Assembly: GCA_000803105.1 (NCBI GenBank)
Contig: JTDA01000001.1
Span: 124,001-188,000, forward strand
Direction: 5' to 3'
Source: Coprobacter secundus
Lineage (GTDB): Bacteria; Bacteroidota; Bacteroidia; Bacteroidales; Coprobacteraceae
DNA length: 64,000 bases
The notes under the pieces are model-generated. The model was not told the DNA's origin. It ran no database searches and saw only the letters and a list, made by a program, of their open reading frames with translations. Below are positions 19,400 to 27,929 of the stretch, one piece after another (within the stretch, counting starts at the first letter, position 1; each line of letters begins with the position of its first letter). The position numbers were made by a program, and so were the translations under genes.

Positions 19400-21166
19400 T
19401 TACCGGTACAACGGACCATATTCCTTACAAGCCCTATAATCGGCTCCTTCTTTATCCATACCATAGGCATTCCACGCGGCAGGCCTGAATATTTTACTGT
19501 CGGGTACATTATGCATGCACACGGGTATACGTAACATGGAGGCAAGCGAAATAAGATCGGCTCCGATATGTCCGTAACTGAGTGCCCCGTGATTGGCACC
19601 CCATCCGCCCATTACCGAATAGACACTGTCGAAAGGCTCCTTTCCTGTAAGCCGAGGAACAAACCAAGTGGTAGGCCATGTTTTGTCGGTGCGTTTATCT
19701 ATGACTTCGGATACTTCCCGAGGCAGATCTATACTCCACCCTTCAGCAATCTGTAATACTGGTCCGAGCCCATCTACTATATTAAGGCGGGTCATAGTCA
19801 TAGGCATGCCTCCTTTCGTCATGAAATTGGATGAATAACCACCACCACGGAAATACTCGAGCGATGCGGGATACCAAGTTGTAGCCTCAAGGCATTTTTG
19901 CACTTCTCCGTCTGTAATCTTCCAATGGGGTTTCATTACGGGCTTACCGCCTTCGGTCAATTGTCCTGAGCCATCAAGGGTGCATGACCCGGAATTGATC
20001 AGGTGTATGAAACCGCCAGCCGCTTCTCCAGTAAGAGATATTCCAGTAACACGTTTCACCGCTTCCGGGCTCCAGTATGTACGCACATCGGCAAAAAGCT
20101 GGGGAGTGTTGGTAAGCAAGTGACCGAACAACATGGATGTGGCATTGAGATGGTCGTTCTCGGTAGCAACGACAAATGCCCTGCGTATTCCGTTCCAATC
20201 GAAAGATGAATTGAGTATGGCTTCGCTGAAATCGCCGTTAGGCAGGAAATCTGTCCACTGACGTTGTCCCTGGAAACCGCTCATGATAGCGTTGTGTCCC
20301 ATCGATTCTTCTTCATATCCCATCGTTTTAAGTACGGGATTACCAATCATCATATCGCGAATGATCATCGTCATCTTTACAACAAATTCCCATTCCTTAT
20401 CTTTCTGCTCGCGGGAATGACGGATTTTTTCGGGGTTGTAATCAGACCCTTCTTTACAATTTTCTTTTGTCCATTGCATCGCTTTTTCAAACTCATCGTG
20501 GTCATATATTTCTAACTGTATACGCCGCAATATTTCTACTGACTCGGCATATTCGGTACGCATTCCAAGGTACTTCTGTAAAAAGAGTGCATCAACCTGC
20601 GACCCAGCTATCCCCATAGAGCAATAACCAATCGAAAGATAAGATCTTCCACGCATAAGTCCTACTGACAACGCTGCCCTGGCAAAACGCAGCAGTTTTT
20701 CCCGAACATCAGCGGGTATAGACGTGTCAGATGCATCCTGCACGTCTTTTCCGTATATACCAAACGCCGGAAGTCCTTTCTGACTGTGCCCAGCAAGGGC
20801 AGCAGCGAGATACACAGCTCCCGGACGCTCAGATCCGTTAAATCCCCATATAGCCTTAGGAATAAGCGGATCCATATCGATTGTTTCAGAACCGTAACAC
20901 CAGCAAGGTGTTACAGACACCGAAGCACAGATATTTTCACCGGCAAACTTATCGGCACAGGCTGCAGCTTCGGCAACCCCACCGATGGTAGTATCGGCTA
21001 TTACACACTGTACGGGAGTCCCGTCGGGATAGCACAAATTTTCATTGTAAAGATGTTCCAAGTTACGTGCCATGGTCATCGTCATTTCTTCGAGAGACTC
21101 ACGTATTCCTTTTCTACGACCGTCAATAATAGGTCTGATTCCTATTTTAGGATATTTCGTATTCAT
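19400..21166 (-). CDS. fucI: L-fucose isomerase
   Basis: About 588 residues starting at the ATG at 21166 (MNTKYPKIGIRP); a TTG four codons upstream is less likely. It aligns along its whole length with E. coli FucI: GIRPIIDGRRKGIRESLEE, TPCWCYGSETIDMDP, GFNGSERPGAVYLAAALA, FQGQRQWTDFLPNGD, FRGGGYSSNFMTKGG. The metal and catalytic positions are intact: Glu in VATENDHLN, Asp in FADVRTYW and His in GANHGALS (E. coli E337, D361, H528). The enzyme converts L-fucose to L-fuculose and also isomerises D-arabinose to D-ribulose. It lies at the end of the sugar cluster and directly upstream of the glycan-uptake operon. This fits use of released fucose, though no fuculokinase or fuculose-phosphate aldolase of the usual type is nearby. 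Confidence 0.97.
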   Translation of the reverse strand: MNTKYPKIGIRPIIDGRRKGIRESLEEMTMTMARNLEHLYNENLCYPDGTPVQCVIADTTIGGVAEAAACADKFAGENICASVSVTPCWCYGSETIDMDPLIPKAIWGFNGSERPGAVYLAAALAGHSQKGLPAFGIYGKDVQDASDTSIPADVREKLLRFARAALSVGLMRGRSYLSIGYCSMGIAGSQVDALFLQKYLGMRTEYAESVEILRRIQLEIYDHDEFEKAMQWTKENCKEGSDYNPEKIRHSREQKDKEWEFVVKMTMIIRDMMIGNPVLKTMGYEEESMGHNAIMSGFQGQRQWTDFLPNGDFSEAILNSSFDWNGIRRAFVVATENDHLNATSMLFGHLLTNTPQLFADVRTYWSPEAVKRVTGISLTGEAAGGFIHLINSGSCTLDGSGQLTEGGKPVMKPHWKITDGEVQKCLEATTWYPASLEYFRGGGYSSNFMTKGGMPMTMTRLNIVDGLGPVLQIAEGWSIDLPREVSEVIDKRTDKTWPTTWFVPRLTGKEPFDSVYSVMGGWGANHGALSYGHIGADLISLASMLRIPVCMHNVPDSKIFRPAAWNAYGMDKEGADYRACKEYGPLYR

Positions 21167-21385
21167 TGTTTTTCCCAATTTTTAGAGTCTGGCTGAAAAT
21201 ATTCCGAAAGGATATCGAAGCTATTTTTAATAACTTTTCTTCTCAAAAAACGGAAGATAAAAATTCTCAAAACAGAGCGATAAGCCCCGCAATAATAGAC
21301 TTTACAGACTCAAGTAAATAATATAATTATATTCTAAAAACTAACAGTTCCGGCTATATCAAGGCTTTTTATCTCTTCTTTTTTA

Positions 21386-21429
21386 TTTCTGGAGAATTTA
21401 AAAACCGGTTATCTCAAATTCTCCAGAAA
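21386..21429. repeat. Inverted repeat between YhcH-like and fucI genes
   Basis: A perfect 14-bp inverted repeat, TTTCTGGAGAATTT / AAATTCTCCAGAAA, with a 16-base loop. It lies 47 bases after the YhcH-like stop and about 220 bases before fucI, inside a 310-base gap with no gene. No U-tract follows it on the minus strand, so it may be a terminator, an mRNA-processing hairpin or a protein-binding site. Confidence 0.55.
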
Positions 21430-21476
21430 CAAAAAATCGGTTAAAAAATAACTCTTGATGTATCCAATACAATTTC

Positions 21477-22079
21477 TTAGTCTGCTTTAATTTTTACCAC
21501 TATCTTTTTCAATAATGCAGGTTCACTGTCCTTTAAGCAAGGTCGATGCGCATCTTTTGGAAAGAAAATAAAGAAACGATCGGGAGTAGCTTTCATTAAT
21601 TCTCCCTCTCCGGTATAGAACGCCACATCGTTAGATTCGGTATAAGGTTGTACACAGGTGAGTTGTGTTGTATCTCTCTGAATTCCAATATATTCACTTC
21701 CAGAGGCCACATATTGTAAATCAATATACTGGCGATGTGCCTCGTAACGGACATCGGCCGGTTCTTTGGTCGTGTATTCACTCACAGCTACGAATACCTC
21801 ATCGCTTAGGTCGGTACGTCCTAACGGCAGACTGTCAGGGTCGATACCAGAAAGATAATCGAATGCAACTTCCCAGCGTTCGGGGTACTTATTGTAATGT
21901 TCCTGCCACGCCTGCATATCGATAGAAGAATCGGGACAGGCTTCGAAAGTGACCACCATGTTGCCATTTTCCAGGGAAATACTTTTCACATGTCCTGCGG
22001 TCTGTTCGTTTTGCTTTTTCTGATTTGTATGACAGGCTCCCAAAAGAGCGACAATCAACAAAAGAATGATTTTTCTCAT
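21477..22079 (-). CDS. YhcH/YjgK/YiaL-family lipoprotein
   Basis: About 200 residues from the ATG at 22079; this start gives a clean lipoprotein signal MRKIILLLIVALLGAC with Cys16. The body (~55-200) resembles the YhcH/YiaL (DUF386) cupin family: YEAHRQYIDLQYVASGSEYIG, then DVAFYTGEGELMKATPDRFFIFFPKDAHRPCL. The His/Glu residues expected to bind metal are present. Family members sit in sialate and other sugar operons, where they are proposed to act as sugar anomerases or isomerases. The lipoprotein signal is unusual for a group usually cytoplasmic and suggests a periplasmic role here. Neighbours are the aldolase upstream and fucI downstream. Confidence 0.85.
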   Translation of the reverse strand: MRKIILLLIVALLGACHTNQKKQNEQTAGHVKSISLENGNMVVTFEACPDSSIDMQAWQEHYNKYPERWEVAFDYLSGIDPDSLPLGRTDLSDEVFVAVSEYTTKEPADVRYEAHRQYIDLQYVASGSEYIGIQRDTTQLTCVQPYTESNDVAFYTGEGELMKATPDRFFIFFPKDAHRPCLKDSEPALLKKIVVKIKAD

Positions 22080-22191
22080 GGTCTTATTTTTTATAGTTTT
22101 AAAAATTATTTTGATTTTACAGTGATATATCATCTATTCCGGCTGCACGGAGTATTCCTTAATTCATCGCGGATAAAATTCAATATAACTT

Positions 22192-23121
22192 TTATTTCAG
22201 CACCAGATTCAGATCAAGGTTCTCTAAAGCTTTACGCACTTTATCGCGTTCCGGTTTTTCGAAACGATGAAAAGGTGAAGCTACAAAATCGTTACATATA
22301 CCCAACAAAGATAGGACAGTCTTGAGCCCTTTAAGGTAACTCGATCCGTGTTGTCCTACCGTATATATGGTAGAGCTGATCTGCATTACGATTTTCTGCA
22401 GACGCAACAATTCTTCCATGTTCCGTTCGCGGGCTGCATTATAGAGGGATACATACAATTTAGGAAACATATTAGCACCGCCGTTGATTCCTCCATGGGC
22501 TCCCAGCAAAACAGCCTCTCCAGTAATCTCCTCGGGCCCTACAAACATGGCAAAATCGGGACGGTCTTTCATGGCATACATAACCGACTGGAAATAAACG
22601 GTATTGGCCGAACTATCCTTAAATCCTATAACCCTGAAATCTTCGGCTATACGACGTATGGTCGCAGGTGCGAAATTTACCTTGGTATGCGTAGGCATAT
22701 TATAAAGGAACAATGGCAACGGCAACTGAGGGACGAGGTCTTCGTAAAACTCAGCCAGCTCGGGCTGCCCTGATGCAAAATAATAGGGAGGTGCAGAAAC
22801 CACAGCATCGGCCCCATTATCAGCAGCAATACGTGCCAGGTTTACACTCTCAATAATAGACGTATCTGAGATACAAACCAGTACTGGAAGTCTTCCGTTC
22901 ACAATGCGACATGTATTTTTTATCATCTCTACCCTCAGTTTATAACTGAGGCTCTGTGCTTCTCCTGTAGTTCCCAATACAAACAGAGCATGTACTCTCC
23001 CATCAATCAAATGTTCAATCAATTTTTCCAAACCTTCGATATCCAATACATCATTGTCTAATAAAGGTGTTACCAACGGAGGAATAATTCCCGACAGCGG
23101 AGAATTCATTTTGTTACTCAT
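22192..23121 (-). CDS. DHDPS/NAL-superfamily aldolase
   Basis: A 309-residue TIM-barrel protein of the DapA/NanA superfamily. It has the GTTGEA carboxylate-binding motif (~50), Tyr in LYNMPTHT (~139) and the Schiff-base lysine in GFKDSS (~168). In true dihydrodipicolinate synthase an arginine follows the YNxPSR motif; here that position is His (YNMPTHT). NanA-type enzymes carry GSTGE and YNIPALSG instead. It is therefore probably neither DapA nor a typical sialate lyase, but a 2-keto-3-deoxy-acid or related aldolase in sugar breakdown. It lies between the LacI regulator and the YhcH-like gene, and a degenerate operator copy is found 39 bases upstream of its start. Confidence 0.88.
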   Translation of the reverse strand: MSNKMNSPLSGIIPPLVTPLLDNDVLDIEGLEKLIEHLIDGRVHALFVLGTTGEAQSLSYKLRVEMIKNTCRIVNGRLPVLVCISDTSIIESVNLARIAADNGADAVVSAPPYYFASGQPELAEFYEDLVPQLPLPLFLYNMPTHTKVNFAPATIRRIAEDFRVIGFKDSSANTVYFQSVMYAMKDRPDFAMFVGPEEITGEAVLLGAHGGINGGANMFPKLYVSLYNAARERNMEELLRLQKIVMQISSTIYTVGQHGSSYLKGLKTVLSLLGICNDFVASPFHRFEKPERDKVRKALENLDLNLVLK

Positions 23122-23159
23122 AATCCCTTTTCTAATTAGTCTGTAAATATATTATTGTC

Positions 23160-23181
23160 TTTACTTTAACGATTTAGCATA
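23160..23181. promoter_or_regulatory. Degenerate LacI-type operator upstream of aldolase gene
   Basis: The right half CGATTTAGCATA matches the half-site CGATTTAGCAAA found in the two stronger sites upstream of the kinase; the left half (TTTACTTTAA) is weak. Six of eleven palindromic positions pair. It may allow the LacI protein to control the aldolase and downstream genes separately. Confidence 0.4.
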
Positions 23182-23203
23182 ATATTAAAAAATTTCACCG
23201 TAC

Positions 23204-24214
23204 TTATTTCATTATAAGACGAGCCGGAATAGTGACCTGTTCTATTTTATCACTCGTGCCGTTTATTTTCGAAATAAGTATACTCATCACTTTTTCCCCG
23301 ATAGTTTCTATCGGCTGTTCGATACAAGAAACTGGGAAATAAGCAAGCTTGAATTCATCGGGATTATCGAAACTGACTACCGTAAAATGATCTGAGAGTT
23401 CGACATTCCGTTCTCTTAACACAATCATTACCTGCGTTCCCACCCGGTTCGAAGCACAGAAAATCGCATCTATTCCCATACGCAGGAACATATATACTCC
23501 TTCGCGCACGCTTTTCTGGCAATTTTCAAAATCGACTTCATAAAAAAGAGAATCATCGAACGGAACATTTCTTTCCTGAAGCGCCCGTTTGAATCCCGCG
23601 TAACGAGCTACAAAGTTAGACAGTCCGTGGGAAATGGTCATATAAGCGATTTTACGAAATCCTTTATCTATAATCTTATTGGTCAACCGGTATGTGGCAT
23701 CTTCATTGTCAATCTGCACATAATCGACCGGCAACCCATCAATTATACGATCGACAAGCACGATCGGTATTTTCGTATCGAGAATATTGCGCACCGATTT
23801 TTCACTGTTTTCGGTAGGTGCAACTATCATTCCGTCGACCTGCTTGGAGATAAAAAGCTGTGCTGACCGTTCGAACTTATCTGCCGATTCGTCGGAATTG
23901 GCAAACATAACCTGATAATCATACTTCGCGGCTTCTCTCTCGATACAACGGGCCATACGGGCAAAAAACGGATTGGAAATATCTCCCAAAATGAGTCCTA
24001 TAGTACGGGTTTTTCCGGTACGTAGACTCTGGGCAAGACGATTAGGACGATAACCCATCTCGCGGGCACAATGCATTACTTTCCGTTCTACTTCCTCGCT
24101 AACTCTGTATTTACGTGCTTTTCCATTAAGCACCATAGAGATAACAGTAGGTGAAAGATGCAACACCTCGGCAATATCGCTTAATGTAACCGTTTTTCTA
24201 TCTTTCATTTTCAT
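23204..24214 (-). CDS. LacI-family transcriptional regulator
   Basis: A 336-residue regulator. The N-terminal helix-turn-helix is VTLSDIAEVLHLSPTVISMVLNGKARKYRVSEE (in parts TLSDIAEVLHLSPTVISMVL). A hinge helix RPNRLAQSLRTGKT follows, then a periplasmic-binding-protein-like sugar-sensing domain (TIGLILGDISNPFFARMARCI to the end). It starts one base after the kinase stop (TGA-T-ATG), implying translational coupling. The likely sites are two 22-bp palindromes upstream of the kinase at 25885 and 25990, plus a weaker one at 23160. This suggests autoregulation and control of the adjacent sugar genes. The inducer is unknown; a keto-pentose or fucose-derived sugar is plausible. Confidence 0.95.
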   Translation of the reverse strand: MKMKDRKTVTLSDIAEVLHLSPTVISMVLNGKARKYRVSEEVERKVMHCAREMGYRPNRLAQSLRTGKTRTIGLILGDISNPFFARMARCIEREAAKYDYQVMFANSDESADKFERSAQLFISKQVDGMIVAPTENSEKSVRNILDTKIPIVLVDRIIDGLPVDYVQIDNEDATYRLTNKIIDKGFRKIAYMTISHGLSNFVARYAGFKRALQERNVPFDDSLFYEVDFENCQKSVREGVYMFLRMGIDAIFCASNRVGTQVMIVLRERNVELSDHFTVVSFDNPDEFKLAYFPVSCIEQPIETIGEKVMSILISKINGTSDKIEQVTIPARLIMK

Positions 24215-24215
24215 A

Positions 24216-25856
24216 TCATTTTTGTGATGATTCCGAAAAACATCCTAACTCTTTGTAACGGGTATACAATTGTAAGTATACGGCATGTCGTGCTTCAGAG
24301 GGAAAATACTTCACAGCACAGTTACTATTCATGGTCTGACGAGCCTTTTCCAACGAAGGGAAAATACCAGAAGCAACAGAGGCAAGCATCGCAGCCCCGA
24401 AAGCACATGCCTGCCCGGAAACTGAGACTTTTATAGGCATACCCAGCACATCAGCCAGCACCTGCATTACGTAAGGTGACTTCTGAGATATTCCTCCCAC
24501 AGCGATAACTGTATCTATGGTAATGCCGTTACGGCTCATATCTTCTATAATGGCAAGCGATCCGAAAGCGGTAGCTTCAACCAATGCTTTAAAAATGACC
24601 GGTGCAGTGGTTCCCAGCGTAAGTCCCGTAATGGACGCCTGTAACTGCAAGTCGGGATACGGGGTGCGTCTGCCATTGAACCAATCGGTAGCCACCAAAT
24701 CTTTTGCAGATAAAGGCAATTCCTGCGCCTGAGCTGACAGAATAGGGATGACCGAGTCTGACAGTTCTTCAGCAAGAGCGTCTTTTCCGACCTGGTACAA
24801 AGGCCACATGAGCAGTTGCCTAAACCATGCGTATATATCTCCGAAAGCGGACTGTCCGGCTTCCATTCCAATCATTCCGGGAAGCACCGATCCGTCAACC
24901 TGTCCACAAATCCCCCCGATACAACGACCGTCTATCTCTCCATAAGAGGCTACTGCTATATCGCAGGTCGATGTTCCCATAATGCGCACTATGCTGTGGG
25001 GTTCTATTCCTGCGCCTATCGCTCCGGAATGGGCATCGATGACACCAACGGCCACGGCAACCTGTCTGGGCAATCCCAAACGCGTGCTCCACTCTTCGGT
25101 AAGGTACCCAGCAAGGGTATCAGCCGTGTCAGTCTCATTGGAGATGTGCGAACGGTATCCATCAAACAACGGGTCGATAGCTGAAAGAAACTCCTGAGAA
25201 GGAAATCCTCCCCACTCTGCATTCCACATAGCTTTATGTCCTGCCGCACAACGGCTTCGCTTCATTTTTATAGGATCGGTATTTCCAGTAAGCAATGCCG
25301 GCATCCAATCACAGTGTTCCACGATAGAAAATGCCTGTTCCCTTACCAACGCATCATTTCTCATCACATGCAGAGCCTTGGCCCAGAACCACTCCGAAGA
25401 ATAGCTTCCACCGCTGTATTGTGTATAATCTACCGGCCAAGAATGGGCCAGTTCATTTATTTCCGCAGCTTCCTGAGCCGCCGTATGATCTTTCCATAAG
25501 ATGAACATGGCATCGGGATTTTCCGATAGTTCCGGCAACAATGCTAAAGGTGTTCCTGACCTGTCTACCATAACCGGAGTACTTCCGGTAGTATCGAAAG
25601 CAATACCTTTCACGTGCGAAGCGACTTCCTTACCACACTCGGTTAGCGCATCTTTTACAGCACATTCGAGGCTTTCTATGTAATCAAGAGGATGCTGGCG
25701 ATAGCGGTTCTGCGACGCATCACAATACATACCCGCTTTCCATCTCGGATAGTAACACACAGACGAAGCTACCGTCCTACCATCCTGTACATCTACAACG
25801 AGTGCCCGACATGAGTCACTACCGTAGTCGATTCCTATTACATAGCCTTTTTTCAT
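24216..25856 (-). CDS. araB: Ribulokinase (AraB-type FGGY kinase)
   Basis: A 546-residue FGGY-family kinase that aligns throughout with E. coli AraB: IDYGSDSCRALVVD, YPRWKAGMYCD, HPLDYIESLE, FDTTGSTPVMVD, ILWKDHTAAQEA, GGSYSSEWFWAKALHV, RCAAGHKAMWN, IMGTSTCDIAV, GICGQVDGSVLPGMIG, EAGQSAFGDIYAWF and WFNGRRTPYPD. AraB phosphorylates L-ribulose at C5 and is known to accept other 2-ketopentoses. No arabinose isomerase (AraA) or epimerase (AraD) gene is nearby; the only isomerase is FucI. The true substrate may thus be D-ribulose or another ketose. It is the first gene of the leftward catabolic cluster, preceded by two operator-like palindromes. Confidence 0.93.
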   Translation of the reverse strand: MKKGYVIGIDYGSDSCRALVVDVQDGRTVASSVCYYPRWKAGMYCDASQNRYRQHPLDYIESLECAVKDALTECGKEVASHVKGIAFDTTGSTPVMVDRSGTPLALLPELSENPDAMFILWKDHTAAQEAAEINELAHSWPVDYTQYSGGSYSSEWFWAKALHVMRNDALVREQAFSIVEHCDWMPALLTGNTDPIKMKRSRCAAGHKAMWNAEWGGFPSQEFLSAIDPLFDGYRSHISNETDTADTLAGYLTEEWSTRLGLPRQVAVAVGVIDAHSGAIGAGIEPHSIVRIMGTSTCDIAVASYGEIDGRCIGGICGQVDGSVLPGMIGMEAGQSAFGDIYAWFRQLLMWPLYQVGKDALAEELSDSVIPILSAQAQELPLSAKDLVATDWFNGRRTPYPDLQLQASITGLTLGTTAPVIFKALVEATAFGSLAIIEDMSRNGITIDTVIAVGGISQKSPYVMQVLADVLGMPIKVSVSGQACAFGAAMLASVASGIFPSLEKARQTMNSNCAVKYFPSEARHAVYLQLYTRYKELGCFSESSQK

Positions 25857-25884
25857 CTTCCTGTGTTTTTCATTACTTACATTT

Positions 25885-25906
25885 TTTGCTAATTCGATTT
25901 AGTAAA
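25885..25906. promoter_or_regulatory. LacI-type operator, proximal
   Basis: The 22-bp site runs from TTTGCTAA through a central CG to TTAGTAAA, with 9 of 11 palindromic pairs. The central CG dyad is typical for LacI-family operators. It lies 29 bases upstream of the kinase start and shares the pattern TTTGCTAA-TCGAT with the site at 25990. Confidence 0.7.
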
Positions 25907-25989
25907 CTCTGAAAAAAATAATGGAACCCCCCATTATATTAGCACAAAAACAGTTTATTTAAACGATTTTTGTTGTAAAAGAACTTTTA

Positions 25990-26011
25990 TTTGCTAAATC
26001 GATGTTGCAAA
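25990..26011. promoter_or_regulatory. LacI-type operator, distal
   Basis: The 22-bp site runs from TTTGCTAA through a central CG to TTGCAAA, with 9 of 11 palindromic pairs. It starts exactly 105 bp from the proximal site, which is ten helical turns, a spacing that favours DNA looping. On the minus strand a TAATTTTG sequence just upstream (26021-26028) could be a -7 element, but no good -33 partner is seen. Confidence 0.7.
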
Positions 26012-26439
26012 TATCAAAATTATTTTTTTACAAAAAAAGCTTTTTCTATAGTTTAACTTTTAGCAAAATTTTAGCAACCATCTATTTATTAAGATATTAA
26101 TACTATATTTCGAAAGAAATAAGCCTGTTGAAAAGGGTTTCGAACCATAGAGAAACATGTCTTTCTAAAAAAACTATAAACGATATCGAGAGTGTATATT
26201 AACATTTACAGGAACTATTATTTTTTTATAGCTCAATATATTTTCATGTTAAAAATGGAGAGAAAGAATAGCATATTTCCCTTCTCAGGTACAGCGATTC
26301 CGTCCAATTTTTTTCATATCCAACACAACTGTTCGTATGAAATCTCGTTTTGCTTTTCTTATTTCCTGCAAATCAGATGTGTTATATAATAAACAACCTG
26401 AAAAAAGGAGCTAAAAACAATTTACATAAAATTTAAACA

Positions 26440-27715
26440 CCTACTGGGTATATTATTAAATGTTTTGATTATTTTGAGTTGTCAGAATTCAAAGAAAAGT
26501 CAGATCAAGTAGAAATACACCTTGAAAGAGTATGCAACAAATAAATTGGAAAGCAAGAGATTTTACGAACAAGTCAGGATGTATAATTATCCAACGCGTG
26601 AATACATTGCTGCTTGTTGTATATCAAAAAACGTCGCTGGTTCAATCACCGTATAAGCGTAATTGGAAATTAGTGGCAAGATGGGACGCAAATAACGAAA
26701 GAATTTGCATCTTTTTTAAAAGCATTGGATCGACTCTCGAGTTCTAAGCATTAGTCTTTTGGCAGATCATTACGGGATGAATGCAAAACTGTTGGAGCCT
26801 CAATACAAAAAATCATCTGAGCCATTTTAAGAATTGGGAACAACGTTCCTACGTCAAGAAGTGGGCTCTCTTCGAGAAAAACATCGGGCTATATGTCGGG
26901 CTGGACGAAACAGCTCTTTCTTCAGGAGAGTTATGTACAATCCTGATAAACAAAAATGGGAAGGAAAAAAGGAACAATTATCACTATGTTCAAAGTGTCA
27001 GCTGTTGAAAAGGTTTCCCAAATGTTGCTCATACCTTCCCGTCACAGTCGTTTCCAGGTTCGTGAAATCATCATGGACATGACCCTGATAACCCGTGCTT
27101 TTCCCTAGCCGCCAAGCAGGCCTTCGACCGTCTTCATATTCTGAAGCTCACTTTTGAAGCCGCACAAGAAATGTGCATAAAGATATGATGGAAAACATTG
27201 GAGAAAGAAATAGTTGAGATTGTATAAGACAAAGCATCCGAGCAACCCTTTGTCCCTGAAACATTTGAGAATAAGAACAGCCGCAAACAACTGTTGGCCA
27301 AAATCCAATATCTTTTATTCAAGAAAAAGGAACTCCGGGCTGAAAGCCAAAGAAAAAGAGCAACAATTCTCTTCCGGGAATATTCCAATATCAAGAAGGC
27401 ATATTACTTAAGCTTGAGGCTGGACTAGATATACCATCAGACAAAATAAGCAGACATTGTCTTGACCCGTTTAGCGCATTGATATGACCAGATAGACAGA
27501 TCCGATTTTCTTTCTTTTGGAACTGTTGCCAGAGCTATACAAACACATTACTCAAATATTGTTGGCTTTTTTAAAAGACAATCCACCAATGCGGATACCA
27601 AACCTTTCAATGCTAATATTAAAGCTTTTAGAGCGCAGCTTAGAAAGGTGAGAGATATTACTTTTTTCCTATTCAAACTTACGAACATTTATGTACAAAA
27701 TAAATCTCCTCTGAT
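26440..27715 (+). pseudogene. Decayed ISAon1-like (ISL3-type DDE) transposase
   Basis: No open frame covers this stretch, but pieces in all three forward frames match an ISAon1-type transposase in the right order. They are: FDYFELSEFKEKSDQVEIHL (from ~26463), a segment around YPTREYIAACC (~26590), and DHYGMNAKLLEPQYK (~26766). Next come the catalytic-region piece GLDETALSSGELCTIL (~26900) and RFQVREIIMDM (~27050). The C-terminal piece NADTKPFNANIKAFRAQLRK ends near 27650. There are many frameshifts and stops, and internal segments are shortened. I do not see clear terminal inverted repeats. It is an old inactive insertion between the sugar cluster and tRNA-Pro. Confidence 0.8.
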
Positions 27716-27768
27716 TTTCGGTATGATCCATTTTCTCCCGTATTTCTCCCGGCACATACAAACCGACA

Positions 27769-27803
27769 TAGCCTAACTTATTGAATATCAATAAGTTAGG
27801 CTA
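27769..27803 (-). terminator. Hairpin after tRNA-Pro
   Basis: A perfect 15-bp stem, TAGCCTAACTTATTG / CAATAAGTTAGGCTA, with a 5-base loop (AATAT). It lies 7 bases beyond the 3' end of the tRNA gene. The downstream U-tract is weak, but the position fits a terminator or a processing stop for tRNA-Pro. Confidence 0.75.
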
Positions 27804-27810
27804 TATTTAG

Positions 27811-27885
27811 TCGGGGTGACTGGATTCGAACCAGCGACCACACGCCCCCCAGACGTGTACTCTAACCGGACTGAGCTACGCCCCG
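27811..27885 (-). tRNA. tRNA-Pro (anticodon GGG)
   Basis: The 75-nt cloverleaf folds on the minus strand. The acceptor stem CGGGGCG pairs with CACCCCG (one C-A mismatch). The D arm is GCTC...GAGT and the anticodon arm is CACGT-CTGGGGG-GCGTG. The T arm is GCTGG-TTCGAAT-CCAGT and the discriminator base is A. The anticodon loop CTGGGGG gives GGG, reading CCC/CCU proline codons. The CCA end is not encoded. Confidence 0.97.
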
Positions 27886-27899
27886 ATTATTTGTGACTG

Positions 27900-27929
27900 C
27901 AAAAGTAATTCTTTATTTTTAAATAGCAA
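27900..27929 (-). promoter_or_regulatory. Bacteroidetes-type promoter for tRNA-Pro
   Basis: On the minus strand TTG (-33) is followed by 19 bases and then TACTTTTG, an exact TAnnTTTG -7 element. The -7 element ends 15 bases before the tRNA 5' end, a sensible leader length. Confidence 0.8.

Noticed and set aside
22192..23121. Assignment of the aldolase as dapA or nanA
   Set aside because: Key residues differ: His instead of the DapA arginine, and GTTGE with YNMPTHT instead of the NanA motifs.
26192..26389. Short forward open frame (65 codons) upstream of the transposase remnant
   Set aside because: It is AT-rich low-complexity sequence with no recognisable domain and no start signal.
27105..27394. 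Reverse-strand open frames of 67-86 codons within the transposase remnant
   Set aside because: The forward strand carries ordered transposase fragments here; the reverse frames have no similarity I recognise.
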